Positions 41,524 through 52,933 of a stretch of 64,000 bases of DNA are shown here, piece after piece. The notes beneath the pieces are model-generated. The model saw nothing but the letters and a program-made list of their open reading frames with translations, made no database searches and was not told where the DNA came from. The stretch's first letter is position 1; each line of letters begins with the position of its first letter. The stretch covers positions 620,001 to 684,000 of the forward strand of contig JAMAHW010000003.1 of NCBI GenBank assembly GCA_023627715.1, written 5' to 3'. This DNA comes from Periconia sp. R9002 (lineage: Eukaryota; Ascomycota; Dothideomycetes; Pleosporales; Periconiaceae). The translations under genes were made by a program, and so were the position numbers.

Positions 41524-42270
41524 ATGTCTTCGAAACCTGTCGCTTTAATCCTTGGATCTGGCCCTAGAGTTGGTGCTGCCGTTGCCAAAAAATTTGCCAG
41601 TACAGGTTATTCTGTCGCTGTTGTTTCTCGTAACGCCGCAAGTGGAAAGACACCAGAAGGTTATTTGTCTATTCCATCAGACTTATCCGACCCTTCATCG
41701 ATTCCGAAAATCTTCGATGCCGTCAAGGCGGAATATCAAAGCGCTCCCAACGTCGTCGTTTACAATGCTGCTGCCTTGACCCCGCCTGTCGGTAACGACC
41801 TTTTCTCAATCCCGGCCAAGAGCCTTGCCAAAGACCTCAACACCAACACCGTCACTGCCTACGCGGCGGCTCAGCAAGCTGTCAAAGGCTGGGAGACACT
41901 CAAGAATGGCCTCGGGAAATCATTCATCTACACAGGCAATAAGGCCAACGTTGCACTTAGCCCGATGCTCCTCACAGCGTCGCTCGGAGTTGGCAAGTGC
42001 GCGTCTTCCTACTTCCTCGGCATGGCAGATAGAGAATATGCCAAACTCGGCTATCGGTGAGTGCAAACACTCCTTGAAGGGTATATGGTATTGACTCATA
42101 CGCGGTGCAGTTTCTTCTATGCCGATGAACGTAATGAGGATGGTAGCGCGGCGGCTATGAAGCTTGACGGCGACGCGCATGCCGAGTTTTTTAGTCAGCT
42201 TGCAAGCGGACAAGGCGAAATTCCATGGCATGCGACCTTTGTCAAGGGGAAGGGTTACGTCAAGTTCTAG
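41524..42270 (+). CDS. Atypical short-chain dehydrogenase/reductase lacking the catalytic Tyr
   Basis: Exons 41524-42056 and 42111-42270, encoding 230 aa. The Rossmann start is good (ALILGSGPRVGAAVAKKFASTGYSVAVVSRN), followed by LSIPSDLSDPSSI and VVVYNAAALTPP, the NAG-type motif as NAA. The place of the usual YxxxK reads SLGVGKCASSYFLG, so Lys is kept but Tyr is Leu. The C-terminus (HAEFFSQLASGQGEIPWHATFVKGKGYVKF) is typical of a fungal SDR subgroup often annotated only as NAD(P)-binding. It may be a reductase with altered chemistry or a non-catalytic binding protein. Neighbours suggest a small accessory cluster. Confidence 0.85.
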
Positions 42271-43243
42271 ATGAGTTGGGGTCGGTTGTCTACTTTGTAT
42301 GAGAGTAGCTTGAGCCTCAAGAATAGACTGAATATGAAACGCTAAAGCATTTGTCTTTCTTGCACTACTTGAACTATGCGAAGTGACAGTTCAATGAAAA
42401 TTCTATGTCATACCGACAATAAAATACTGCGAAGATGTTTCAAGATGAATTCAAGAAAACGTAGTCCACCAAAAAATGTCTGAAAGTGTACAGTGGAAGT
42501 GTTTTAGATGTGTGATCCATATTTCAGGGGTGAATACATGTATCTGCAATCACAGGGATTTCTTGAATCTGAGTCACTACCGTTTACACCGAAAAGCTAT
42601 ACATTTTTCGCGGGATATATCAAGAAGTACATATTGTATGCCGCTCATTATACTAATTATGTTGGATTCGTCATGCTCGTTATGAGCCCTGTCACATGAT
42701 TCCTGTTCGGATAATTTTTTCAACATACACATTATAGTCAATGCCTACTGCTGCTGTTGACCACTAGTAGTCATGACATTATTCTCGCACTGCTAGAGTT
42801 ACATTAATATTCATAAATCTTCAGAAAGTGGCCTATCCATTGTGCTACGAGAAGGGAAGTGTAGATTAATAATGTTCACCACAATATCGATCCTTTTGCC
42901 AGGTATCAACATTCCGCGCGGCCCCACCAAATTCCCGCGCGGTCAGCGAGCATCGACGATATAACCGGTTAGCCTATGTCTAAAGACGTACTAGTTCTAT
43001 AAAACCGAGCCGATTTGCGAATCTAAACTTCGTAGGACCCTCAACTAATTAGTAAGAACCAGAATACAACCCTTAGCAATCAAATGTAAGATTCACGGAC
43101 ATCATGAGGATACATATGTTGTAATACAGCTAGGCAGCAGCTGGATTTAAAGGAGACACCTTGCTTCTACCATAGTTTATTTGGCTGATATATTGCTGGC
43201 GGCATCCTCGTTTTCCCGAACGAAGGCCAGAAATCTTATCAAC
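42271..43243. other. Intergenic region
   Basis: About 970 bp of AT-rich sequence between two genes in the same direction. Nothing supported. Confidence 0.5.
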
Positions 43244-44092
43244 ATGGACTATCTCGGATACAAACAGCTCCCCAGAACACCCGAACTGGACGACCATCGA
43301 CGCGTTCATCTGGATCGATACGCGAATATAGCACAGATATCCCAACTCACGGTCCATCTCCTTATTTTTTCGTATAATGTTGCGACTTCGGACAGAAAGA
43401 ATTCAAAGGACAAAGGACCCCGCTCCGCAAGTGGTATAAGTACAAAACTGGGCAAAACAGTAGCAAGAGGATATGGCACCTACGGCCAATGGATTTTTGG
43501 ACTGGCCTGGACGGCGTGGATGGGATACTTGTGCATTGCCGAAACCGCACCTGGTAGGCATCAGAACCTCGCCAGCAATTGCGGGATAGGGTTCTAACGG
43601 GTCACAGATTACATGCACCTCACGAAAAGATGCGGACTGGTTGCCGCTTCACAATTACCGATACACTACCTTCTCGCCGCCGTGCCGCATACGTATTCGC
43701 CTATTTACTACTTCTGGAACAGTCCCCGCAGCTTAAACATGGCGTTGCACAAAGTCACGGGGAAGATTATCGTCGGCTTCTTCGCGGCTCATGCGGTACT
43801 GTACGGGTATCGTTTTGTGGAAATGGGCATGTTTTTACGACTTGTCCAGCAATTGAATATCGCAGTGGGTGTGACCAGCGCTGTTGTGTTTCTCACGATC
43901 GGGATTACCTCTACATCAATCTTTCGTCGGAGAAATTATTGGTGGTTCTACAGGGTGCATGTTGTGGGCTCGGCTATTGTACTCCCGCTGTTGTTCTTCC
44001 ACGTTCGTCATATTCGGATTTACTTGTTCGAAAGCGCGGTGGTGGTTGTTTTGAATGCTGTCCTACGCGTATTCAGCGCTCGAAAACAGTAA
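43244..44092 (+). CDS. Ferric-reductase-like transmembrane protein without FAD/NAD domains
   Basis: Exons 43244-43553 and 43608-44092, encoding 264 aa from the first in-frame ATG. About six or seven hydrophobic segments. Two His pairs each with 13 intervening residues (HKVTGKIIVGFFAAH and HVVGSAIVLPLLFFH) match the bis-heme pattern of ferric reductase and NADPH oxidase membrane domains. The cytosolic FAD and NAD(P) domains are absent: the frame stops at CAGTAA after ARKQ, and no continuing exon is visible before the next gene on the other strand. A GTAAGC could act as a donor at the stop, but what follows has no flavin-domain features. It could be a heme-only electron carrier or a shortened reductase. 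Confidence 0.75.
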
Positions 44093-44366
44093 GCACTTGA
44101 TTATCCTGGCATTGACTAGTAACTTCATGCTCGTTTTCTACGAGTAGTGGGCACTTGATGATTTGTAGCGAGTGTAATTTGAGTCATAGACTAATCTATC
44201 TCTGTCTGTATGCCCGATAGATAAGCTTTTGAAACCTCAATGATATCTGTATGTTTCCAGCGCCGCGATTGGTGCGCTCAATAGCGCTTATGACAGGGAT
44301 ACTACGCGTGTTTGTGTGCCCGAAAATGGGGGATGACACCGCACACTTGAAGTATGCGAAGACAAT

Positions 44367-45307
44367 TTACTTTGTGAAAGTCCCGAGAATGTGCGGTACC
44401 GTAGCGTGCCATTGCTCTTCAGGAGGTTGGGCAATATCGATTTTCGACCATTTGCCAGCATTTTCAAGACTACCCCTCGTGTCTTTACAAAGCTGGCACC
44501 CCCCATATGCATATGGCCAAAAGAGGTTGACAAATGCTACAACACCGAAATGGTCAGTATTATTCGAGTTTATGTTCTCATAGCTACATTCGTACCTTGA
44601 TAGAGCCTCATGGGCCAATATTTGTTGGCAACGACATGCTCGTACAAATACCACCGGCCACCTTCTTTCAGGTATCCGTGCAGTTCTTTGATGTTTTTCT
44701 CTTGGTCGGGAATACTGCACAAGCAGAGTACCGAGACAATACAGTCCACACTCCCTTTCTCGATTTGGGTCGTCCCGTCCGGTGATGCCGCGGAGATCGA
44801 CTCGATTCCGACCGGCAAGATCTCGTAGATGCCATCAAGCCCAGCATCTTTAACATTCTGTCGCAGGCTAGGCCACGAATTTGCATTCGGCTCAACACCG
44901 TAAACTTTTGTGATCGCCTTTGCACTGCCCACAGCCTCCTTGCCCACGGGGATCTCGGTCTTGCCATACAAATCCACCCAATACCCACGACCTGGTCCAA
45001 TGTCTAGCACAATACCATTGACAGGCGGCATCACGACATTGTTGCCAACGCGTCCTTGTGTGACACGTCCCTCGAGCAGCGCGACGATAAGATTCCCTCT
45101 ACCCATGCGAATGCGTGGGCCCCAGAAGGACCAGAATCTACTAAACCACGTGTCTTGAACGCGCTTCCATGATAGAATAGCCATCGGACCTGAAGTTTTG
45201 TAGAGATGGGAGATTGAACCGGGAAGGTAGGCCAGAGCCATGTATAGCATCTTCCATGGCATAAGAAGAGACCAGAATGCCTCATTGAACTTTTGAAACG
45301 AGACCAT
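44367..45307 (-). CDS. SAM-dependent methyltransferase (class I, type 11/25)
   Basis: Minus strand, exons 44596-45307 and 44367-44536, encoding 293 aa. A hydrophobic N-terminal stretch (WSLLMPWKMLYMALAYLPG) may anchor it to a membrane. Motif I is VLDIGPGRGYW at about 100-110; acidic motif II is YGVEPNANSW; motif III is around CIVSVLCLCSIPD and LKEGGRWYLYEHV. The intron joins to WPYAYGGCQLCKDTRG and the typical ending WSKIDIAQPP, HILGTFTK, seen in fungal methyltransferases near secondary-metabolite genes. Substrate unknown. It converges with the ferric-reductase-like gene. Confidence 0.88.
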
Positions 45308-45769
45308 GATGGGATATGTAATGACCAGATAGGGAAAATTGTTTTTGGTCTTTTTTGCTTCTCAAGATATGGAAAGAAAATAGAATACGGATCAGTGTGG
45401 GCATGAAATGGTTGATTATATATTTGGTTCAGGGGGCTAGGCTGAATAGGGAAGTTTCACGCCGGTTCGGTAAGAGTGCGAGGTGCTCATCTGACGGCAT
45501 GGATCGTGAGCATGGCAACAATTGCCGTCTCTGTGTATGAAAACTCAGATAGGAAGGCTGGAAGTGGTAATTGTATAGAAACCTGAATGGATTTTCCCTG
45601 TTCGATGTTGCTTTTCTTCTTAATGTTTCCCTTTGGTATGGATTTTGATTACATCTCTGTTTGCATTGGTTTTTCGAAATCGTCTTGTGGGGAACGTAAA
45701 AAGGGCCCCTGACACAAAGTAATACATGGAATTGTCCTGTCTCAATTCGCAGACGGAGCGTAATTTGTA
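45308..45769. other. Intergenic region
   Basis: Spacer of 462 bp with the methyltransferase promoter and the 3' end of the next minus-strand gene; nothing else seen. Confidence 0.5.
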
Positions 45770-48012
45770 TCATGTCCATGGATATGGTATAACTCCTTCG
45801 CCACCAGGTCCTTCCATCGTATGCCGTGTCCCCTCTTCATTCTCAGGGAAAAAGCCCGTCCACAGCCCATCTTGCATGAGCACATCGACCTCGCTTGGAT
45901 TTGCATTTGGCCACATCATGGAATACACATTATTGATTTGAGTTTGGGGGGATTCTTGTGTGGGGAATTCCAATATAGCGCTTCCGGGGGTAACATCCAC
46001 TAGAGTGTTTTGGTCTTGGAGCTGCGGTTGCAGGAATGGTCCACAAAGACGATGAAGAACGTCGTAGCATTGCTGGGCGCTGGGATTTACGGGGGAAATA
46101 AGCTTCATCGTGTGCATAGTTTGGCGGATTTGCGAGCGCCAGTTTGTAGATAGTGAAGATGTTGGTTCATTGCGTAAACACACACAAGGGATAAGAGAAG
46201 CTTGGAATAGGAAATACCTGGGTGCGTTAGCGTAAGCTCATACAAAAGCTGAGCGCCTTAAACTTACAGTGCGTACCACGCAGCCAGTCTTGTTGGTGAA
46301 GAGTTTGCCCAAAATTTGCTTATCGTGCTTATGCTCGTCTCCGCTTCCTGGAGACATCGATTGTATGCCTCTTGCGCAGCTGGAGGCATGGCTGTATTGG
46401 TCTCCTGCGACCTTGCTTGAAGTACATGGCGCATGACATATGGCCTATACATAATGATTTTAAAATTACTCTTGCGCCACCACATGATCGCGTGGCCAGT
46501 GGCAAATTGAGATGGTATCGATGCATCTTTAGAATACCAACTTGGTACAGCGGACTCCCACGCTCCGATCAAAGAATCATCGAGGCGAATCAGCTCAGTG
46601 GTAGATGGATAGGGCATAGAAATGACTCGAGTGTATATCTCGTTAGTCAACATGTGGAATTTGGATTGCAGTATGACAGAGCTGTACGTCGTGATATGGT
46701 CAGCCTCAGAGGGAATCGTCCGGGATAGGTTATTTATGGCTCTTGAAGACACATTCAAGGGCAATGACAGCTCCACATTCCCTGGCCAGGCTACCGGGCG
46801 TCCAAAAGTGATGGCGGCCCCCACGTTGAACACGAAGATACACCACCAAACGCGTCTACGAATCTCCATATTCAAAGGCGATATGTCCCATCCGCGAAAT
46901 TCTTTATGGAGACCGAGGCCCATAGCCATGTGTAGGGCGAGCCCCAAGTAGTTATATCCACTGTTCGGTTTATTCCGTTTCTGCAAATAATTCGACATGA
47001 GCGTTAATGTCTGAACTAACGTAATGTTTCCAGTTTCTAAGCTTTCGATTGAAAGATTGGATTGAGCAGCAATGAAAAGCCTCCGATCAGTATCTGTTGG
47101 GTCTGTGGCCGTGGTAAAGTGTCCGATCGCAGCTATAATGAACGCTAGAGCATGCCAGCTACGACCATTAGGCCGAGGTATAACTTGGCCAAACTGCGCA
47201 CGGAAGGTGTGCTCTTCGACCAACGGGTAAGAATTGTGATAAAGACCAAAATAAGCATTTATGGCAGCATCAAAGTCTACGGTGTCAAGGTTCAACTTGT
47301 TCCATAGGGGAGTTTCCAGTAAATGGTTCGACGTGTTTGGAACTTGTGTGGCTGGCTTGCTCGAGCGCGTTGTGGGTCGCCCTTGCCTATTGTCATGATT
47401 TGCATCTGGTAGTAATAATCTCAGCATGGCTGCCCCTGAAGCAACTCCTAAGTAACCAGCTTCGTTCTCATCCACAGTTAATGAAGCCATTCCGTCGGCT
47501 GTTCTCTCTTCCTCGTCCGGAGTTCCATGATTCTGAGAGGTCCTCGCCGTTTCTGGTTGACCAGACTCCGGTGATTGTTCGTCCCAGCTGAAATCAGCCG
47601 GTCCCGAAGGGGGGCCTTCGAAAGATAAGGGAGCATCGTCTGCCGCAGAAGTGACGGTATCTGTAGCACCTACGTGATCTATGCCATCCTCACGGGGCAC
47701 TGTGGTTTGGTCGGTCTCGTTCTGTTCTGAGACGGATGACGGCCCCTGGCGCAGTTGCGATTGCAACCGCGTCTCTGCCAATCGAGCGCGTTCTTCTGCG
47801 CGTACGGCTTGTAGCTGAGCTCTCCTGAGCGCCTCTTCTATTTCCGTCAAATATTTGCGTGTCAGGGGTGTTTTGCTATGTCGCTCATAAAGGCAGTGCC
47901 TCCGGTTCTTCTTGCAGGGTCCACATTCTGGCAGTGTCTTGTCACATCGTGCCTTTCGACGCCGGCACTCGTTGCAGGCCTGGTCGCGATCGCGGTTTTC
48001 AAATCCGTCCAT
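45770..48012 (-). CDS. Zn2Cys6 transcription factor with Fungal_trans domain
   Basis: Minus strand, exons 46268-48012 and 45770-46217, encoding 730 aa. Zinc cluster: C13-x2-C16-x6-C23-x6-C30-x2-C33-x6-C40. A coiled coil follows (RKYLTEIEEALRRAQLQAVRAEERARLAETRLQ, about 52-85), probably for dimerisation. The Fungal_trans domain has YFGLYHNSYPLVEEHTFRAQFG, YLGLALHMAMGLGLH and RRRVWWCIFVFNVGAAITFGRP. The intron restores WYALYFLFQASLIPCVCL. This layout is typical of Gal4-type regulators of sugar use such as the XlnR/AraR groups, though I do not assign it to either. It directly precedes the sugar transporter on the same strand. Confidence 0.92.
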
Positions 48013-48349
48013 CAGCGTTTGCTAAAAACGTTCAGATGCATGCTCCATGATGTGAAGTAACCTTGCCCCTCAAATGTGGAGTCTTGCCGCCACATGGGAT
48101 TGCCGCCGGAGAGGAACCGCCGATTGCTTATTAAGCGGACCATCATTCTGTGTGCAATAATTATTTCCTACAAAAAGAAATACATATCGAAAAATTCTGG
48201 CTAGTATACTATGTAAAGCTTTCCAAAAGGCTAACAAAGCCATGTGATGTCGTGTTATCCGGGTTTGTTATCGATGTGCGCAGAACTACAACACTGAGAA
48301 TACATCATGATCATTACAAAAACTATCACTTCGCAACATACGAACTACA
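48013..48349. promoter_or_regulatory. Promoter region of the Zn2Cys6 gene
   Basis: A 337-bp spacer between the regulator's start and the transporter's stop, including an inverted pair CGCCACATGG/GCCGCCGG-type GC motifs near 48090-48120. No specific site is claimed. Confidence 0.35.
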
Positions 48350-50039
48350 CTAAGCGACCTCCTTGTGTTCCTTGTCAGCATAGGTCGTGGTCTTCTCCAC
48401 CTCATCTACGTCTATAGCCGCTCGGGGGCCATCAAAAATCTCTGCGATCTCTTCCAAACTCCTTCCCTTGGTTTCGGGGAAGAAGAAATATGTTATGGTG
48501 AGAAAAACCACAAGAAAACAACAGAAAACTATGTAATACTTCCATCCAAGGTTATCCATTCCCACTGGATTGACGAACGCGGCTATAACCAAGGAAACGT
48601 AGATGCTAAGAAGCTCGCAAGTGAGACCTTTCGATCGGAGACTGTACGGAAAAATCTCCGTAGGGTAGGACATAAGAAGTGGTGTATATGCGATATCGTA
48701 GTGGAAGTAGAATGCGAAAAGGCAGACGACAACGACATATCCAGCAGCTTTGTTGTTGTGTTCATTGTTGACTGCTGAGCAAGCTGTCCATATTATGTAG
48801 CTGATAAGCATTCCAATGCCAGACCAGATAAAAAGGGTTCGGCGTCCAAGTCTGTCGACAAGTAGGGCAGCGCCAACAGCTGCACCAAAATTGAATATTT
48901 GGAGGAGACCGTTAATCAGTGTCTGGTCAAAAGAGTCCGTAATGCCGATGGAGTTCAAAACGAGGGTAAGATAGTAGCTGACAACACTGTAGGCGACATG
49001 TTAGTCATAGATGATATGCGGTCAGTATAGCTAAACCTACCCGATACCATTCCACTGTGCAAAAGCTCCGAGGCATACGGCAATAAATAAACGTTTGCGG
49101 TTTCCCGGGGTGGCTACCAGCGCACTCCACTTTACAGAAGCAGATGCTTTCTCGTTTCTGATGGCCTGAACAATTTCTGACATTTCGCGACTGACCAGAG
49201 GGCTATTCACATCACCGCCAGCGTGGTATTTTGCGAGGATAGTGCGAGCTTCTTCTGATCGCTCTTGAGCCACTAGCCATCTGACCAAATATTAGCTTAG
49301 TTCGTTGCGAAAGGACCGTTCATTGAAGTACCTAGGCGACTCTGGCACAAACCAGAAGAATGTCAACTGAACAATGGGATACGCGGCTTGGAGAATGGTT
49401 GGAACCTTCCAGCTCCAGTTATTTGTGTATCTCTCTGTGCCAAACGTAGCCCAAGCCGCGAGGATTGCACCAAGGTAATACATGGTCCAGAATGCGCTTG
49501 TGTATTTCCCGCGATGAGTGGGATAGGCGAGCTCAGCGATGAGCATTGGAGAAGGTTGTACAACAAACATACCAGCAATTCCAACAACAAAGCGTGATAC
49601 CACGAATTGTGCCAGAGTAGTTGCTGTAGCTTGAATGATGGTGGCTATAATAACGCCGATGATCCCACTCAAGAGAACGAGACGCCTACCATATCTGTCT
49701 GACATTATTCCAACGAAGGGTAGGGCAACGACGGAGCCGGCAGACTGAGCGGCATTGACGAGACCAAGCATGGCACCTGCAGGGTTACCAAAGTAATTTT
49801 TCCATTGACTCAAAGCTTGAAGACCGTTCATCAGAGAGCCTATAATTGTTAGAAATGATCATGGAGACGGTGTTGTTGAAGGTATGATGCTTACCATCAT
49901 AGCCAGCGACCGCAGAGGAGAGCAATGGAACGAGCAGGATCAAGTTTAGCCGAAGCAAGTGAGGTATTTGAAACCAGTACTTGGTTGTCTGAGGAAGAAC
50001 CTCTGCCAGGCTCTGGCCGACGATGTCCGCGTCCTTCAT
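48350..50039 (-). CDS. MFS sugar transporter
   Basis: Minus strand, four exons: 49895-50039, 49332-49839, 49041-49280 and 48350-48986, encoding 509 aa. Sugar porter marks in order: VAGYDGSLMNGLQAL in TM1, GIMSDRYGRRLVLLSG, VVGIAGMFVVQPSPMLIAELAYPTHRGKYTS, the PESPRW motif across a splice site, LVDRLGRRTLFIWSG, and PETKGRSLEEIAEIF at the end. The TM7 region after the last splice (NGIGVVSYYLTLVLNSIGI) departs from the usual QQ.SG.N wording, as in lactose/cellobiose-type fungal permeases. It likely imports a hexose, disaccharide or polyol by proton symport. Confidence 0.93.
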
Positions 50040-50872
50040 ATTGTATAATAGTAAAGATACAAAGAAGGGAGGTCCCAAAAGATGATGATCTTAATGATCA
50101 GCGATGGATGCATCAAGAATAGGTGGTCGATAACCATCTTATATATCACTCTTGGAGTAACTACATTACTCGCACGTAGTCCGAACTGAGTGGTGTGAGA
50201 GCGGGAGATTACTCGACGCGATCGTGTGGAGACCCCGGAAATGCAACCCCAGATCTGACAAGCGAGACCAGTCTGTTGGATTTCGGTGGACAGTTGTCCG
50301 TTTTGCGGGCTGGAAGCGTCAAAACAGGGATAGAGCCAGGATATGCGGTCGACTCTCACCCCAATTGCCCTCGGGCCGATGATTCGACTCAGTCAAGAGC
50401 GCATGGTTGGGGAGTACCACGCGCTTGACGTCATGTTGAGTATGCTTTATTTATTCTGACTAGTGAAATCGGGCTCTCCGCAATATGGATGCGGACTTGC
50501 GCTCTTTTTGTCTCGGCTTTTGGCAACATGGCGCTAGACGGATGCTACTTTAGTTACATTATGGGGTTTAGCGCAACTTGAGTAACTGTTGACACAAATC
50601 TGAATTAATTGTTGAAATCTTAAAGAAGGTACGTTGAGAGAGCGTTTCCAAGTATTTAAGAGTAGAAAGTGCATTCGACGCCCTGTTCTAAATCCAGCTA
50701 AACGCTATAAATTAGAACACCTAAAAACGGAGACTTATTTTCAAGAATCAGATGTGCATGTCAGATGGTTCGTGTTCGATCTTGCCCGGTCTATAGCTTT
50801 GGCCGTAGAATCACAATCGCAATGCGTACAGTTAATTTCAACAATTCATTTCTCGTCATCATCTTACGATAT
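50040..50872. other. Intergenic region
   Basis: Holds the transporter's promoter and the 3' end of the next SDR; no gene recognised. Confidence 0.5.
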
Positions 50873-51843
50873 CTACCTGCATACATACCCACCATCGACC
50901 ACAATATCTGTACCAGTGCAGTAAGAGCTGGCATCACTGGCCAGGAACAAGTATGCGCCCTTCAGTTCCCTCGGATCAGCGTCACGCTTCATAGGCGTCA
51001 AACTGAACCATTCCTCTTTCATCTCGAACGGACAATCTCCCGAGATAGCAGTGTCAATGTACCCAGGGCTCACACAGTTAACCCTTCCTCCCCACTTGGC
51101 CCACTCGACCGCCAGCGACTTGGTAAGATGAATAACGCCGGCTTTGCATGCGTTGTAGCAAGACTGCTCTTGCGGGACATTGGCAGCGTGGCCAGACATT
51201 GATGCAGTGAAAATGCAGTTCCCGACTTCATCATTGCGCGTCAGTTTACTGTTTCCACTCGAGTTGAAGTTGAAGAAGAAGCCAATGACTTACAGCCCTG
51301 TTTCCTGAACACTAGTCCAGCAGCACGTGCGCAGTAGTACGCGCCATCAAAGTCGATAGCCCTCACACGATTCCAGTCTTCGACCTTGTCATCCAAACCA
51401 CCGGCTTTGGTTGGGATACCCGCATTGGCGATCATAACATCTAGGCGCCCAAAATCCTGCACGACTTCCGCGACCGCTTTCTCGACTGCAGCGTAGTCTT
51501 CTACTGCGACCTGGTACGTCTTGACCTTGACGCTGAAGTCTTTGGAGATGGTTGCAGCGAGCTTGTCGGCGGTTTTGGAGGAATTGTACCATATGGCGAT
51601 CTGTAGAGAAACGCCAGTGAGTTTGTCGCTTCATTCATGGAGAAAGGCAGGAAGGTTCGTTCGACTTACGTTGGCGCCTGCCTCTGCCAAACCTCTTGCA
51701 ACCTCGTATCCGATGCCTCCCGCTCCTCCGGTTATTATGACAGTCTTGCCGTCCAACCTGAACATCTTGAAGACACTGTCTTCGACGGGAGGATTAGGGG
51801 CGCGTATAGAGACTCGCTGTCCGTTTCCGTTCGTGGCTGTCAT
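50873..51843 (-). CDS. Short-chain dehydrogenase/reductase, polyol/ketose type
   Basis: Minus strand, exons 51670-51843, 51294-51600 and 50873-51225, encoding 277 aa. Cofactor motif TGGAGGIG at 38-45, NAGIP, catalytic Ser region FTASMSGHAANVPQ and YNACK (Tyr-x3-Lys) all present, then VNCVSPGYIDT and the closing VVDGGYVCR. The wording follows fungal sorbose reductase, D-arabinitol and mannitol dehydrogenase type SDRs, which interconvert ketoses and polyols with NADP(H) or NAD(H) in the cytosol. The second intron uses a GATGAAG acceptor that yields KQGFGNCIFTASM. It lies between the transporter and the zinc dehydrogenase. Confidence 0.9.
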
Positions 51844-52933
51844 TGTGGATGAGTTGTCGTTATGCTCGTAATGTGTGGGATTGCGTGGGGGATTGAGTTG
51901 TTCAGGATTTAGAGAGAAAAATTGATATAATGCAGAAGACTTGAAATTCCTGACAACAGCACTCCCAGTGCTTCCTTAATAAATCACAGCAAATCCAAGT
52001 AACGGGCACACTTTCGAGCACTACTCCACTCCAGCACGGTCACCCCGCGAAAAAAAAACACCCACAGGCGGACCGCAAACACTACAGGAAAAAGGAGCTC
52101 TCCGTTCACCCAGCGTGCGGTGCACCTCTTCCGCTTCACTACTAAACAAACAACAAAGGGAGACACCAGTCCTTCCATACTAGCCTACAACTTGATTTGG
52201 CTCCTACGAGCCAAGAAACCAACGGCTAAGCATCGAGGCGTGTCATCCCTCGTGATTACCTAGGCACGTAGCAATGTGTGGGGGCATAAAGTGGATATCA
52301 TTGGGGTGACCTGCTCCGGAGCCAAGCTACTACTAAGTATACTTCCCATCGTGGCGAATGCGCCGACTAGTGAGCATGGATAATGAATTCCTCGCGTCCA
52401 CACCCCAGGTTTCCACATTCCGGATTGAGATGCCTGACGGTTCAAGCTAGGATAGAGACTTTGTGCTAAATGGGTGCGGCAGCATATATCAAGCTTCAAC
52501 TATGAGGAATACCACGAATAAAAAACTTGAGTTAAAAATTCTTCATTGTTCGTATATCGCGAAGGCGATCGGAAGGATCCGGGTCCAAGTCTGTAATAAT
52601 CCGTTGAAAAGTCCTAGATGCAGCGCTAGGGTGCAGTCAATAAGAAGTAAGTGGCTTTTTTTTTAGTTCCGCCTCAAAATTGGGATATTTGCGTGATGGG
52701 CACATGATGGATTTCGCGGCTGACATAGTGGAAAGTACGGCAGAATGGCGAACGAAGGATTATGAAATATGGGGTGTGGACAAGTGTTTGTGTACGCGAG
52801 TTGTTCTTCAGGGGCCTAGGAAATGTACAATGATATTTTGTGTGGTAGAACTGTAAAAATTGAGAAGGAAGGTCCAGATTGAATTGCAATGATGTATACA
52901 GTCATGGAAATCTGAAGTGGTTGATTGTCTAAT
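51844..52933. other. Intergenic region
   Basis: About 1.1 kb with the SDR promoter and the zinc dehydrogenase 3' end. No gene or repeat seen. Confidence 0.5.

Noticed and set aside
44251..44583. Plus-strand open frame thought to be a lost flavin domain of the ferric-reductase-like gene
   Set aside because: It is the antisense of the second exon of the methyltransferase, whose C-terminus is clearly conserved.
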